The notes under the pieces: generated by a model
Told to the model about the DNA's origin: nothing
What the model saw: the letters and a program-made list of their open reading frames with translations, nothing else
Database searches by the model: none
Source of the DNA: JADJOM01 sp046327715
GTDB taxonomy: Bacteria > Gemmatimonadota > Gemmatimonadetes > Gemmatimonadales > GWC2-71-9
Assembly (NCBI GenBank): GCA_046327715.1
Contig: JAXLXY010000006.1
Location: forward strand, 186,001-250,000
Direction: 5' to 3'
DNA: 64,000 nucleotides
Shown: one piece after another, positions 35,424 through 44,295 of the stretch
Position numbering within the stretch: position 1 is the stretch's first letter
Layout: every line of letters starts with the position of its first letter
Translations under genes and position numbers: made by a program

Positions 35424-37367
35424 TCAGGGGGTCCAGCGCGGCGCCGGCCAGCCATCCTCGGGTCGGTCGAGGATCAGCACGTCCCCGCGCTCGAAGCGAT
35501 GCCCGAACGGGATGGCGCGGTCCACGCCCATGGCCACGAACAGCAGGGCCAGGTAGAGCAGCGAGTACTTGTACATCTTCCAGGTGGTGGGCGACACGCC
35601 CTGCTCGCGCAGCACCCGGATATTGAGCCACAGCAGCCGACCGCCGAGCGCCAGCGCCGCCACCGCGTAGAACAGCCCCAGCGCGCCGAACACCGTGGGC
35701 ATGACGGTGAGGGGGATGAGCATCAGCGTGTAGGCCAGCATCTGGACCTTGGTCCAGTGCTCGCCCGAGACCACCGGCATCATCGGCACGCCGGCCTTGG
35801 CGTACTCCTGCCGCTTGATCAGCGCGAGGGCCCAGAAATGGGGCGGGGTCCAGAAGAAGATGATGGCGAAGAGGTAGATGGCCGGGAGGTCGAGCGAGCC
35901 GGTCATCGCCGTCCACCCGACCAGCGGCGGGAAGGCGCCGGCCGCGCCGCCGATCACGATGTTCTGGGTGGTGAGGCGCTTGAGCCACGCGGTGTAGATC
36001 ACCACGTAGAAGAGGTAGCCGCCGAAGGCGAGCCAGGCGGAGAGCGGGTTGACCTGTCGCCAGAAGATCCAGAACGCCACCGCACCCTGGCCCAGCCCGA
36101 AGGCGAGCGCGGCCCAGGCGGGGATGCGGCCCGAGGGGATCGGGCGCAGCCGGGTGCGCGACATCAGGTTGTCGATGTCCCGGTCGAACCACATGTTGAC
36201 CGTGTTGGCACCGCCCGCCATCAGGTACCCGCCGAGCAGCACCCACAGCACCAGCGACAGCGACGGCATCCCGCGCCCCGTGATGAACATGGGGGCGATG
36301 GTGGTGAGCAGCAGCAGCGAGATGATCCGGGGCTTGGTGAGCGTCACCAGGTCCTTCCAGATCGCCACGGGCACCGGGGGCGGGGCGTCCAGCGCCACGC
36401 TGGCGGCCCCGACGATGCCGGCGGGGTCCTGGGCCGGGTCGTGCCGCACGGCCCCCCGGGCGTCGAGCACCCGGCGGGAGCGGAATACCAGCACCACCGA
36501 GGCCACCCATACCAGCGAACCCACCAGCAGGTGCCCCGCGCGGAGCCACGTGGGCATCATCTGAAGCATCATCGCCGCCCCGACGCTCACCTGCAGGATG
36601 GCGAGCCCCGCAAGCCACCAGGCGGCACGGCGGTAGGGCGCCGCGCCCTCGGCCCGCAGCTTGCCGGCGCCGAAGGCCATCCCGAGGGCGTGCCCGACGA
36701 ACAGGAAGGCCAGCACCCGGTGCACATAGTGGAGGCGGCCCAGCGCCTCGGCGGGCGGGAGAAGGGTGCCGCCACAGAGCGGGAAGCCGAGGCAGTAGTG
36801 CCCGGCGTCATGGTTGGCGACGAAGGCCCCGAGGGTGAGCACCACGAAGGCAAAGCCGGCGCCGAGGGCGGCACCCGTGCGCGGGGGGCCGGGCACCACC
36901 GGCTCCCCCCGCAGGCGCTCACCGCCGCGGAGCACCGACACCACGAGCGTGGCCAGGAGCACCATCGCGTTGGTGAGGTGGATGACCACCGTCGGGGCGG
37001 CATTGAAGTACTTGACCGTGACGGCGCCGAGGACCACCTGCAGCACCAGCACGAAGAACGAGGCGTAGGCGGGGCCGCGGAGGAAGGCGTCGGCCCGGTG
37101 CCGCTTCCAGGTGAGGGCGGCAAGGCAGACCACCATGGCCGAGAGCATCGCGGCCACCCAGCGGTGGCTCCACTCGATGACTTCCAGGGTGTCCGAGAGA
37201 TTGGGAAAGAGCCGGCCATTGCAGAGCGGCCAGTCCGGCCCGCAGCCCATCCCCGCCCCGGCGATGCGGGTGATCCCGCCCAGGGTGATCAGGCCGACCG
37301 CGAGGCCAGCCGCCATCAGGGCTACGCGGCGGTACCCTTGGGCGCCGCCAGCGGCCTGCTCGTTCAT
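35424..37367 (-). CDS. fused heme A synthase and heme O synthase (CtaA-CtaB)
   Basis: One 647-residue membrane protein joins two steps of heme A synthesis. Residues about 1-320 are the COX15/CtaA module: Cys in GPDWPLCNG and CLGFPLCGG, and heme-ligand His in EWSHRWVA, HLTNAM, HYVHRVLAF and AGHLLVG. Residues about 350-640 are the CtaB protoheme farnesyltransferase module: VTLTKPRIISLLLLTT, then NMWFDRDIDNLMSRTRLRP with the Asp-rich prenyl-binding site, and a second Asp-poor loop before WTPPHFWALALIKR. CtaB makes heme O, which CtaA hydroxylates to heme A for cytochrome oxidase. No stop or frameshift divides the halves; linker around AQDPAGIVGAASV. Confidence 0.92.
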   Translation of the reverse strand: MNEQAAGGAQGYRRVALMAAGLAVGLITLGGITRIAGAGMGCGPDWPLCNGRLFPNLSDTLEVIEWSHRWVAAMLSAMVVCLAALTWKRHRADAFLRGPAYASFFVLVLQVVLGAVTVKYFNAAPTVVIHLTNAMVLLATLVVSVLRGGERLRGEPVVPGPPRTGAALGAGFAFVVLTLGAFVANHDAGHYCLGFPLCGGTLLPPAEALGRLHYVHRVLAFLFVGHALGMAFGAGKLRAEGAAPYRRAAWWLAGLAILQVSVGAAMMLQMMPTWLRAGHLLVGSLVWVASVVLVFRSRRVLDARGAVRHDPAQDPAGIVGAASVALDAPPPVPVAIWKDLVTLTKPRIISLLLLTTIAPMFITGRGMPSLSLVLWVLLGGYLMAGGANTVNMWFDRDIDNLMSRTRLRPIPSGRIPAWAALAFGLGQGAVAFWIFWRQVNPLSAWLAFGGYLFYVVIYTAWLKRLTTQNIVIGGAAGAFPPLVGWTAMTGSLDLPAIYLFAIIFFWTPPHFWALALIKRQEYAKAGVPMMPVVSGEHWTKVQMLAYTLMLIPLTVMPTVFGALGLFYAVAALALGGRLLWLNIRVLREQGVSPTTWKMYKYSLLYLALLFVAMGVDRAIPFGHRFERGDVLILDRPEDGWPAPRWTP

Positions 37368-37436
37368 GCCTGTGACTCCGGGTGATACGGTGCTGCCGGG
37401 TGCCGCCGGTCCCCCCGGCTGCGGGGGGGAAAGAAC

Positions 37437-37459
37437 GGGCTTGGGACACGGGTTGTCAA
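37437..37459 (-). promoter_or_regulatory. possible ctaAB promoter (-35 box)
   Basis: On the minus strand TTGACA lies at 37459-37454; 17-18 bases later only a weak -10 (GTTCTT/TTCTTT near 37431-37436) is found. The divergent permease gene starts at 37541, so the region must serve both. Confidence 0.3.
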
Positions 37460-37540
37460 GCGCGGCAACTCAAGGCAAGTTCATGCTTTAGAGACTGGCC
37501 TCCAGCGCCGGAAATCCCCCTCCCCCACCCCCGGTTTTTC

Positions 37541-38902
37541 ATGACAGAGACCCCCCAAGATCCCTGGGGCGAACGCCTGTCCCGCCGCCTCGGCCTGTGG
37601 AGCGCCGTGGCGGTGCTGGTGGGCTCCACCATCGGCAGCGGCATCTTCCGTACGCCGGCCTCCGTGGCCCAGCGGATCGACGACGTCCCCCTCTTCCTGC
37701 TGGCCTGGGTGGTCGGGGGCGTCGTGGCGGTCTGCGGCGCGCTGACCTACGCCGAGCTGGCCGCCGCCTTCCCGCGCAGCGGCGGGATGTACGTCTTCCT
37801 GCGCGAGGCCTTCGGGCCGCTGACGGCGTTCCTGTTCGGCTGGGCGGAGCTGCTGATCATCCGCCCCGGCGCGTACGGCGCCATCGGGATCACCGCCTCG
37901 GCCTACAGCCTGCGGACCGTGGGGCTCGATCCCGCCGCCGCGGTGCTGGGGTTGCCGGTGCGGGGCGACCAGGCGCTGGGCGCCTGCTTCATCATCCTCG
38001 TGGCCGCGGTCAACTATTTCGGCATCAGGCGTGGGGCGGTGATCCAGAACCTCAGCACCGGGTTCAAGGTGGGCGCCCTCGCCGCGCTCATCGTCCTGGG
38101 GTTCCTGCTCGGCGACGGCATGGGTCCCGGGCAGATGCTGGGCCAGCGGGCGGTGGTGGCCGCCTCGCCGTTCCTGCTGGCGATGGTCTCCATCCTCTGG
38201 GCGTACGACGGCTGGGCCGACCTCGCCTTCGTCGGCGGGGAGGTGAAGGATCCCCAGCGCACCCTGCCGCGCGCCCTGGTCATCGGCACCTCGATCGTGG
38301 TGGTGCTCTACCTCGGCGCCAACCTGGTGTACCTCTACCTCATCCCGATCGGGCAGATGCAGCAGGCGGAGCTGGTGGCCGCCGACGTGGCGAGCCTGCT
38401 GATCGGCCCCGCGGGAATCGTGGCCATCTCGGCGGCGGTGGCGGTGAGCACCTTCGGCACGCTCAACGGCTCCATGATGACCGCGCCGCGGATCTTCTTC
38501 GCGATGGCGGAGGACGGCCTCTTTCCCAAGGCGATCGCCCGGGTGGACGAGCGCACCGGCGCGCCGACCGCCGCCATCCTGCTGGCCGCCGTGCTGGGCG
38601 TGATCTTCGTGCTGATCAAGACCTTCACCGAGCTCGCCGACCAGTTCGTCATCGGCATCTGGCCGTTCTACGCGCTGGCGGTGGCGGCGGTGTTCGTGCT
38701 GCGGCGCACCCGGCCGGACCTGCCGCGGCCGTACCGCACGGCGGGCTATCCGGTGGTGCCGCTGCTCTTCCTGGCGGGATCGCTCTTCCTGCTCGGCAAC
38801 TACCTCGTGTCCGAGCCGAAGGCGTTCGTGGTGGATGTCGGCGTGATCCTGTCGGGCGTGCCGGTGTACTACGGCTGGAAGCGGTGGGCGGGGGGGCGGT
38901 AA
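37541..38902 (+). CDS. APC-family amino acid permease
   Basis: Inner-membrane transporter of 453 residues with 12 hydrophobic segments. The APC signature GSTIGSGIFRTPASVA lies in the first helix, SILWAYDGWADLAFVGGEVKDP in helix 6 (core YDGWADLAFVGGEVKDPQ), and ALTYAELAAAFPRSGG in helix 3. The LAT/serine-threonine exchanger-like branch is the closest I recognise. ATG 37541 chosen because the family starts just before the first helix; in-frame sequence upstream to 37382 is not conserved-looking. The TAA stop is the first three bases of a perfect octamer array. Confidence 0.9.
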   Translation: MTETPQDPWGERLSRRLGLWSAVAVLVGSTIGSGIFRTPASVAQRIDDVPLFLLAWVVGGVVAVCGALTYAELAAAFPRSGGMYVFLREAFGPLTAFLFGWAELLIIRPGAYGAIGITASAYSLRTVGLDPAAAVLGLPVRGDQALGACFIILVAAVNYFGIRRGAVIQNLSTGFKVGALAALIVLGFLLGDGMGPGQMLGQRAVVAASPFLLAMVSILWAYDGWADLAFVGGEVKDPQRTLPRALVIGTSIVVVLYLGANLVYLYLIPIGQMQQAELVAADVASLLIGPAGIVAISAAVAVSTFGTLNGSMMTAPRIFFAMAEDGLFPKAIARVDERTGAPTAAILLAAVLGVIFVLIKTFTELADQFVIGIWPFYALAVAAVFVLRRTRPDLPRPYRTAGYPVVPLLFLAGSLFLLGNYLVSEPKAFVVDVGVILSGVPVYYGWKRWAGGR

Positions 38903-38979
38903 GGCGGTAAGGCGGTAAGGCGGTAAGGCGGTAAGGCGGTAAGGCGGTAAGGCGGTAAGGCGGTAAGGCGGTAAGGCGG
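38900..38979 (+). repeat. perfect octamer array beginning with a stop codon
   Basis: Ten identical copies of TAAGGCGG. The first three bases are the TAA stop of the permease gene, and a TAG follows the last unit. Because 8 is not a multiple of 3, the array puts a stop in all three frames within 24 bases. Confidence 0.95.
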
Positions 38980-39000
38980 TAGATTTCGAGCCCGCTTGCC

Positions 39001-39039
39001 TCTTCCCTCTTCCCTCTTCCCTCTTCCCTCTTCTCTCCC
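39001..39039 (-). repeat. heptamer pyrimidine array at the nadC stop
   Basis: Four perfect copies and one degenerate copy of TCTTCCC on the plus strand (GGGAAGA on the nadC strand) end next to the nadC stop codon. A looser pyrimidine tract also follows the octamer array near 52090. Confidence 0.85.
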
Positions 39040-39918
39040 TCAGGCAGTCGATTCCCCGATCTCCAGGGCCACATCCGCGGCCTGCACGCTGTGGGTCAGC
39101 GCCCCGATCGAGATGTAGTCCACCCCGGCCTCCGCGAAGGCCCGGACATTCTCGAGGGTGATGCCGCCGGTGGCTTCGATCTCGATGCCGGGGGCGAGGG
39201 TGCGGGCCCGCACGGTCCACGACCGCACGGTAGCCGGGTCCTGGTTGTCCACCAGCAGCCGCGTGGCGCCCGCCGCGCAGGCCTGCTCCAGCTGGCCCGC
39301 CGTCTCGACCTCCACGAAACACTCGATGATCCCGCCGGCGCGCGCCTGCTCCAGCGCGGCGCGGAGGGTCCGTCCGCTCCGCCCGAGCGCCTGCCAGTGG
39401 TTGTCCTTCACCATGACGGTGGTGGCGAGCCCCAGCCGGTGCACGTGCCCGCCGCCCGCGACCACCGCCGTGACGTCGAGCAGGCGCAGGCCCGGGGCGG
39501 TCTTGCGGGTGTGGAGGATCCGGGCGCCGGTCCCCGCCACCGCGTCGACGTAGCGGCGGGTCAGGTTGGCGATGCCGACCGCGCGCTGCAGCAGGTTGAG
39601 CACCGGACGCTCCGCGCGCAGGATGCGGGCGAGGTCGCCCCGGAGCAGCCCGAGGGTGGTGCCGGCGGGGACGGTGGCACCCGAGGCGTGATACCAGGTG
39701 ACGGGCGGCAGCCCGCACGCGGTGGCCACGGCATCGGCGTACGGCATCCCGGCGACGGTGCCCCCGCTGCGGAACTCGAGCACCCCCGTGCCGACCTGGT
39801 TCGCGTCGACGGTCACCTCGGTGGTGATGTCGCGGTCGCCATCCTCGGCCAGGGCCTCCTGGGCCACCCGCCGCGCGTCGGCGCCGATCAGGGCGCGGAG
39901 GTCGCGTTCGATCATCAT
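39040..39918 (-). CDS. nadC: nicotinate-nucleotide pyrophosphorylase (carboxylating)
   Basis: Quinolinate phosphoribosyltransferase, 292 residues: quinolinate plus PRPP gives nicotinate mononucleotide. Conserved features include EDGDRDITTEV, LLNLLQRAVGIANLTRRYV, the active-site HTRKTAPGLRLLD with Arg and Lys, and VMVKDNHWQALG. The C-terminal barrel strands EATGGITLENVRAFAEAGVD and ISIGALTHS are typical. Its ATG codons overlap the stop of the DUF2911 gene, and with nadA and nadB upstream it completes de novo NAD synthesis from aspartate. Ends in a pyrimidine heptamer repeat. Confidence 0.95.
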   Translation of the reverse strand: MMIERDLRALIGADARRVAQEALAEDGDRDITTEVTVDANQVGTGVLEFRSGGTVAGMPYADAVATACGLPPVTWYHASGATVPAGTTLGLLRGDLARILRAERPVLNLLQRAVGIANLTRRYVDAVAGTGARILHTRKTAPGLRLLDVTAVVAGGGHVHRLGLATTVMVKDNHWQALGRSGRTLRAALEQARAGGIIECFVEVETAGQLEQACAAGATRLLVDNQDPATVRSWTVRARTLAPGIEIEATGGITLENVRAFAEAGVDYISIGALTHSVQAADVALEIGESTA

Positions 39919-40517
39919 CGTGGGCTCACTTTCACCACCACCCGGGTGCGTTCCCAGTCGAAGGCCAGGATCATCCTGCCACTATCGGCCGCCACCCGCC
40001 GGACGGTGAGCGTCTCGACCGGCTCGGGGAGGGCCACCACCGGGACCGGCGCCGACCCGACGTCGTGGGCCCGGACCGCGGCGGAGAGGTCGTTCCCCCA
40101 GTGCCGCACCGACCGGTTCACGAACAGCATCCACTGTGATGCGCCGGGCCGGAGGTAGAGGGAATAGCGGCCCGCCTCCAGCGGGATCCCCGCCACGGTG
40201 GCCGGCCGGCTGAGGTAGAGCCGGGTCGGTTCGTTGGCGCCCATCCGCCACAGGGAGTCCCAGGGTACCAGACCGCCGTAGATGGTGCGGCCCCGCATGG
40301 CGGGGCGGCCATAGCAGAGGCGGAGCGCGCCGCTCCCGACCGCCGCGTCCACGGTGGCGAGCGGGCTGCTGCGGGCGCCGTACGAGGAAGGGCTGGTCCA
40401 GTCCCGCAGGCAGGGGCCGAGCAGGAGGCTGGCGGGGACCAGCGACACCCCGGTCGCGGCGCAGGTGCCGGCCAGGCCGAGCAGGATGGCGGAGATGATG
40501 AGGGTGCGATGCCGCAT
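39915..40517 (-). CDS. DUF2911 family exported protein
   Basis: Exported protein of 200 residues with an N-terminal hydrophobic signal or anchor (LIISAILLGLAGTCAATG). The DUF2911 signature is clear: LRLCYGRPAMRGRTIYGGLV, then PWDSLWRMGANEPTRLYLSR and AGRYSLYLRPG. Function unknown; the family is widespread in Bacteroidota, Gemmatimonadota and Acidobacteriota. It sits inside the nad operon, 19 bases after nadA and overlapping nadC by 4 bases, with no obvious link to NAD synthesis. Confidence 0.85.
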   Translation of the reverse strand: MRHRTLIISAILLGLAGTCAATGVSLVPASLLLGPCLRDWTSPSSYGARSSPLATVDAAVGSGALRLCYGRPAMRGRTIYGGLVPWDSLWRMGANEPTRLYLSRPATVAGIPLEAGRYSLYLRPGASQWMLFVNRSVRHWGNDLSAAVRAHDVGSAPVPVVALPEPVETLTVRRVAADSGRMILAFDWERTRVVVKVSPR

Positions 40518-40536
40518 GGTCGCCCCGGTCGGTGGA

Positions 40537-41556
40537 CTAGTCGCCCGGTTTCCGGGAAACGCCGGGACCGAGGGCCACCATCCGGTCGAGCGCGAGGCGC
40601 GCCCGCGTGGCGATCTCCGCCGGGACGGTCACCGGGTGCTGGTCGAGCGCGAGGGCATCACGGGTGGCCTCGAGCGTGATGGTCTTCATGAAGGCGCAGA
40701 CCGCGGCGCGATCGGCCGCGTAGAAGTGCTTCTCGGGGGCCAGCCGTTCCATGCGGTGCATGATCCCCGTCTCGGTGGCGATGATGAACTCGTCCACCGG
40801 CCGCTCCTTCACCAGCTGGATCATCCGCTCCGTCGAGGCGATATGGATGCCGTCCGGGGGGATGTCGCCCTGGCCCATGGCGTAGATCAGCTGCCCCGCG
40901 CAGCCGCACTCCGGGTGCACCAGCACCTCGGCCCGGGGATGCTCCTCGCGCATGCGGTCCAGGGTATGGGGGTTGATGTCCTTGTGCACGTGGCATTCGC
41001 CCAACCACACCTCGACCCGGCGGTGGGGCCGCATCCGGCGCACGTGCGCGCCCAGGAAGAAGTCGGGGCAGAAGAGGATGCCCCGGTCCTCGGGGATCGC
41101 GTCGATCACCTCGAGCACGTTGCCGCTGGTGCAGCAGTAGTCGAGCTCCGCCTTGGCCTCGGCGGTGGTGTTCACGTAGCCGACCGCGATGTAGCCCGGG
41201 AAGCGGGCCTTCCAGGCGCGGATGTCGGCGGCAGTGATGGTGTCGGCCAGGGAGCAGCCGGCGCGCAGGTCGGGGAGCAGCACCCGCTTGGTGGGCGCCA
41301 GGATGGCTGCCGTCTCCGCCATGAAGTGCACCCCGCAGAACACGATCACCTCGGCATCGGTGGCCGCGGCGGTGCGGGAGAGGCCGAGCGAGTCGCCCAC
41401 GTAGTCGGCCACGTCCTGGACCTCGGCCCGCTGGTAGTTGTGGGCCAGGATCACGGCCCGGCGCCGGGCCGCGAGCGCCCGGATCTCGTCCTGCAGCGTG
41501 CGGATCTCCGCGGCCGACAGGCGCGTGGGGTCGATGACGGGCAGGGCCAGGCTCAT
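40537..41556 (-). CDS. nadA: quinolinate synthase NadA
   Basis: Iron-sulfur enzyme that condenses iminoaspartate with dihydroxyacetone phosphate to quinolinate. At 339 residues it is full length, with VILAHNYQRAEVQDVADYVG at the N-terminus and the three cluster Cys in IVFCGVHFMAETA, VHPECGCAGQLI and AAVCAFMKTITLE. The start overlaps the nadB stop by 4 bases (ATGA), so the two are translationally coupled, fitting the instability of iminoaspartate passed between NadB and NadA. Confidence 0.96.
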   Translation of the reverse strand: MSLALPVIDPTRLSAAEIRTLQDEIRALAARRRAVILAHNYQRAEVQDVADYVGDSLGLSRTAAATDAEVIVFCGVHFMAETAAILAPTKRVLLPDLRAGCSLADTITAADIRAWKARFPGYIAVGYVNTTAEAKAELDYCCTSGNVLEVIDAIPEDRGILFCPDFFLGAHVRRMRPHRRVEVWLGECHVHKDINPHTLDRMREEHPRAEVLVHPECGCAGQLIYAMGQGDIPPDGIHIASTERMIQLVKERPVDEFIIATETGIMHRMERLAPEKHFYAADRAAVCAFMKTITLEATRDALALDQHPVTVPAEIATRARLALDRMVALGPGVSRKPGD

Positions 41557-43151
41557 GCGGGACTCCGGCTCGGCGGTGCGGCGGGCCGCGCCGCCGGGGG
41601 ATAGTCGAGGCGGCGGTGGCCGCCGCGGCTCTCGCGCCGGCGCAGCGCGGCGTGGGTGATCAGCCGCGCCACCAGCAGCATGTTGTGGGTGCGCCAGGCA
41701 TCGGCGGGGAGCCGCGCGGTGAGGGCGGTGAGCGCGCGCCGGGCCCGTCGCAGGCCCGACTCGGTGCGCACCATGCCCACATCGGTGGTCATGATGGCGT
41801 GGATCTCCTCGCGCACCGGGGCCGCCGCCTCGTCGGCGTCGGGCGTGGGCGGCGCCGCGGGCGGGAAGGCCGGCACCTTGGCGGCGCGGTGCGCGGCAGG
41901 CCGCCAGCGCGCCGCAAAGGCCTCGGCCCGGAGGGCGGGGACGGGGTGGCCGGGCGGGACCTCACCCCAGTCGCCGGGCCCGCGTCGAGCCACCAGGGCT
42001 CGCGCCAGCCGGTCCGCGAAGACCATGCCCTCGAGCAGCGAGTTGGAGGCCAGCCGGTTGGCGCCGTGCACCCCGGTGCAGGCCACCTCGCCCACCGCCC
42101 ACAGCCCCTCGCGGGTGGTGCGGCCGTCGAAGTCGGTCCGGATGCCGCCCATGGCGTAGTGCAGCGCCGGGGCCACGGGGATCAGGTCGCGGGCGGGATC
42201 GAGGTCGTGGGTGGCCAGGATCTGGGTCACGCCCGGGAAGCGGACGGGGAAGTCGTGGATCTCACGGGCGTCGAGCCAGGCCCCGCCGGTGGCGTCGGCG
42301 GCCGCCACCGCGCGGGCCACGACGTCGCGCGGGGCCAGTTCGCCCCGGGGATCGGCGTCGAAGGCGAAGCGGCGGCCGTCCCGGTCCACCAGGATGCCGC
42401 CGGCCCCGCGCACCGCCTCGGTGATGAGCGGCGCGGGGTTCACCCCCGGCAGCTTGAGCGCGGTGGGATGGAACTGCAGGAACTCGATGTCCCGCAGCTC
42501 GGCGCCCACCCGCCACGCCAGGGCCCAGCCGTCGCCGGTGGCCACCAGCGGGTTGGTGGTGACGGCGTAGAGCTGGCCTACGCCCCCCGTGGCGAGCACC
42601 ACGTCGCGCGCCAGCAGCTCCACCGGCTGCCCGTTGCGCAGCGCGATCACCCCGGTGAGACGGGTCCCGTCGTGGCTCAGTGCGGCGACCTCGGTGTACC
42701 GCAGGATCTCGACCAGCGGGTGGCGGCGGAGGATCTGGGTGAGGAAGGCCACGATCGCGGCGCCGGTGCGGTCGCCCCCGGCGTGGATGATGCGCGGCTG
42801 GGTGTGCGCCGCCTCGAGCCCGAAGCGCAGCGAGCCGTCGGGCCCGCGGTCGAAGATCGCGCCGGCCTCGAGCAGCTCGCGGATCCGGTCGGGGCCTTCC
42901 TTGGTGAGGATCCGGACCGCCTCGGGGTCGGAGAGGCCGTCGCCGGCGGCGAGGGTATCGGCGGCGTGCTGGCTCGGGCTGTCGCCCGGGCCGAGGGCCA
43001 CCGCCACGCCTCCCTGGGCCCAGGCGCTGGCGCTGTCGGCCAGCACGCCCTTGGTCACCAGGACGGAGGCCTGTCCCTCGTTGGCGAGCCGCCAGGCGGT
43101 CCACAGCCCGGCGATGCCGGTGCCGACGATGATGGGACGGGGAGAGGCCAT
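41553..43151 (-). CDS. nadB: L-aspartate oxidase NadB
   Basis: FAD enzyme oxidising aspartate to iminoaspartate, first step of NAD synthesis; 532 residues. The FAD fingerprint IIVGTGIAGLWTAWRLA is at residues 7-23, followed by SASAWAQGGVAVALG, the active-site region ATGGVGQLYAVTTNPLVATG, and AMGGIRTDFDGRTT and ANRLASNSLLEGMVF, all typical of the succinate dehydrogenase/aspartate oxidase flavoproteins. Its Pro-rich C-terminus is longer than in some homologues. It lies 67 bases after lptG on the same strand. Confidence 0.95.
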   Translation of the reverse strand: MASPRPIIVGTGIAGLWTAWRLANEGQASVLVTKGVLADSASAWAQGGVAVALGPGDSPSQHAADTLAAGDGLSDPEAVRILTKEGPDRIRELLEAGAIFDRGPDGSLRFGLEAAHTQPRIIHAGGDRTGAAIVAFLTQILRRHPLVEILRYTEVAALSHDGTRLTGVIALRNGQPVELLARDVVLATGGVGQLYAVTTNPLVATGDGWALAWRVGAELRDIEFLQFHPTALKLPGVNPAPLITEAVRGAGGILVDRDGRRFAFDADPRGELAPRDVVARAVAAADATGGAWLDAREIHDFPVRFPGVTQILATHDLDPARDLIPVAPALHYAMGGIRTDFDGRTTREGLWAVGEVACTGVHGANRLASNSLLEGMVFADRLARALVARRGPGDWGEVPPGHPVPALRAEAFAARWRPAAHRAAKVPAFPPAAPPTPDADEAAAPVREEIHAIMTTDVGMVRTESGLRRARRALTALTARLPADAWRTHNMLLVARLITHAALRRRESRGGHRRLDYPPAARPAAPPSRSPA

Positions 43152-43218
43152 GGGCGAAATATGGACCGGTGGGCGGTGGGGCGGTACGGCGCCGCGCCCC
43201 CGGGGGCCGGGGTGCGGG

Positions 43219-44295
43219 CTAGGTCCGCACCCGCCGCAGCAGCCACAGCGCCGCGCCCAGGAAGAAGATGTTGGGCGCCCACGCGGCCGCCACCGGGTTC
43301 ACCACGCCGGTCACGCCCACGGCCTTGGAGAGCTGAATGAACGAGAGGAACACCACCGTCGTGCCCAGGCTGATGGCGATCCCGATGGCCGTCCCCTGCC
43401 GGGGCGAGGTGATGGCCAGGGGCGCCCCGAAGAGCGCGATGACCAGGCAGGTGGCCGGCAGCGCGATCTTGAGTGCGCGGTCCACCTCGATCTTGCTGGT
43501 GTCGTTGCCCGAGCGCTTGAGCGCGTCGATGTAGCGGGTCAGCTCCCGGTAGCGCATCTCCTCCGGGGCCTTGGGCTCGGCCAGGAGGTCCACCGGTTCC
43601 TGCGACAGCGCGCGCAGCCGCGCCGACTCGTAGCGGAACGCCACCTGGGTGCCGTTCTCCAGGATGCGCCGGCTGGTGCCGTGCCACAGGTGCCAGGTCC
43701 GCAGCGTGTCGTCGTAGGTGGCGCTGTCGGCGGTCACGGCGAGGTCGGGGTAGTCGGGGCCCTTTCCCTGCCGCTCGAACACCAGCTGCCGCAGCATCCG
43801 GTTCTGCACGTCGAGCGAGCGGATGGTGTAGACCCAGCCCTGGTCGGCGCGGAAGACGAAGTTGTACCGGGCGGTGCGCGGCTTGGCCAGCTTGGCCTTC
43901 TGCAGCTCCAGCTGCCGGCTGGTGGACTCCGGCGCCAGCTCTCCCACCACGAACGCGAGCACCGCGGCGCCGCAGGCCGCGAGGTAGATGGGCAGCGCCA
44001 GCCGGTGGAAGCTCCAGCCCCCCGCCTTGGCGGCGGTGAGCTCCGAGTGGCGCCCCAGGTTGCCGATGGTGAACACCGTGGCGAACAGCACCGCCGCGGG
44101 CATCACCAGGAAGATGTTCTCCGGCAGGGCGTACACGTAGCTCACCAGGATCTCGGGGAACTTGAGCCCGCGGTCGAGCAGCCGCTCGAGGTTGTCCGTC
44201 ATGTTGATCATGATGGACACCACCGGGAACCCGATGGCGGTGAGCACGAAGATGACGGTCCAGGAGCGCAGCACGTAGCGGTCGAGCAGGCGCAC
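43219..44295 (-). CDS. lptG: LPS export permease LptG
   Basis: Inner-membrane subunit of the LptB2FG lipopolysaccharide extractor, 358 residues: three helices, a periplasmic beta-jellyroll domain, three helices. It begins MRLLDRYVLRSWTVIFVLTA, the common LptF/LptG start. The GTG start follows directly after the lptF stop with no spacer. Which of the pair is F and which is G is assigned by order only. Presence of both shows an LPS-type outer membrane. Confidence 0.85.
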   Translation of the reverse strand: MRLLDRYVLRSWTVIFVLTAIGFPVVSIMINMTDNLERLLDRGLKFPEILVSYVYALPENIFLVMPAAVLFATVFTIGNLGRHSELTAAKAGGWSFHRLALPIYLAACGAAVLAFVVGELAPESTSRQLELQKAKLAKPRTARYNFVFRADQGWVYTIRSLDVQNRMLRQLVFERQGKGPDYPDLAVTADSATYDDTLRTWHLWHGTSRRILENGTQVAFRYESARLRALSQEPVDLLAEPKAPEEMRYRELTRYIDALKRSGNDTSKIEVDRALKIALPATCLVIALFGAPLAITSPRQGTAIGIAISLGTTVVFLSFIQLSKAVGVTGVVNPVAAAWAPNIFFLGAALWLLRRVRT

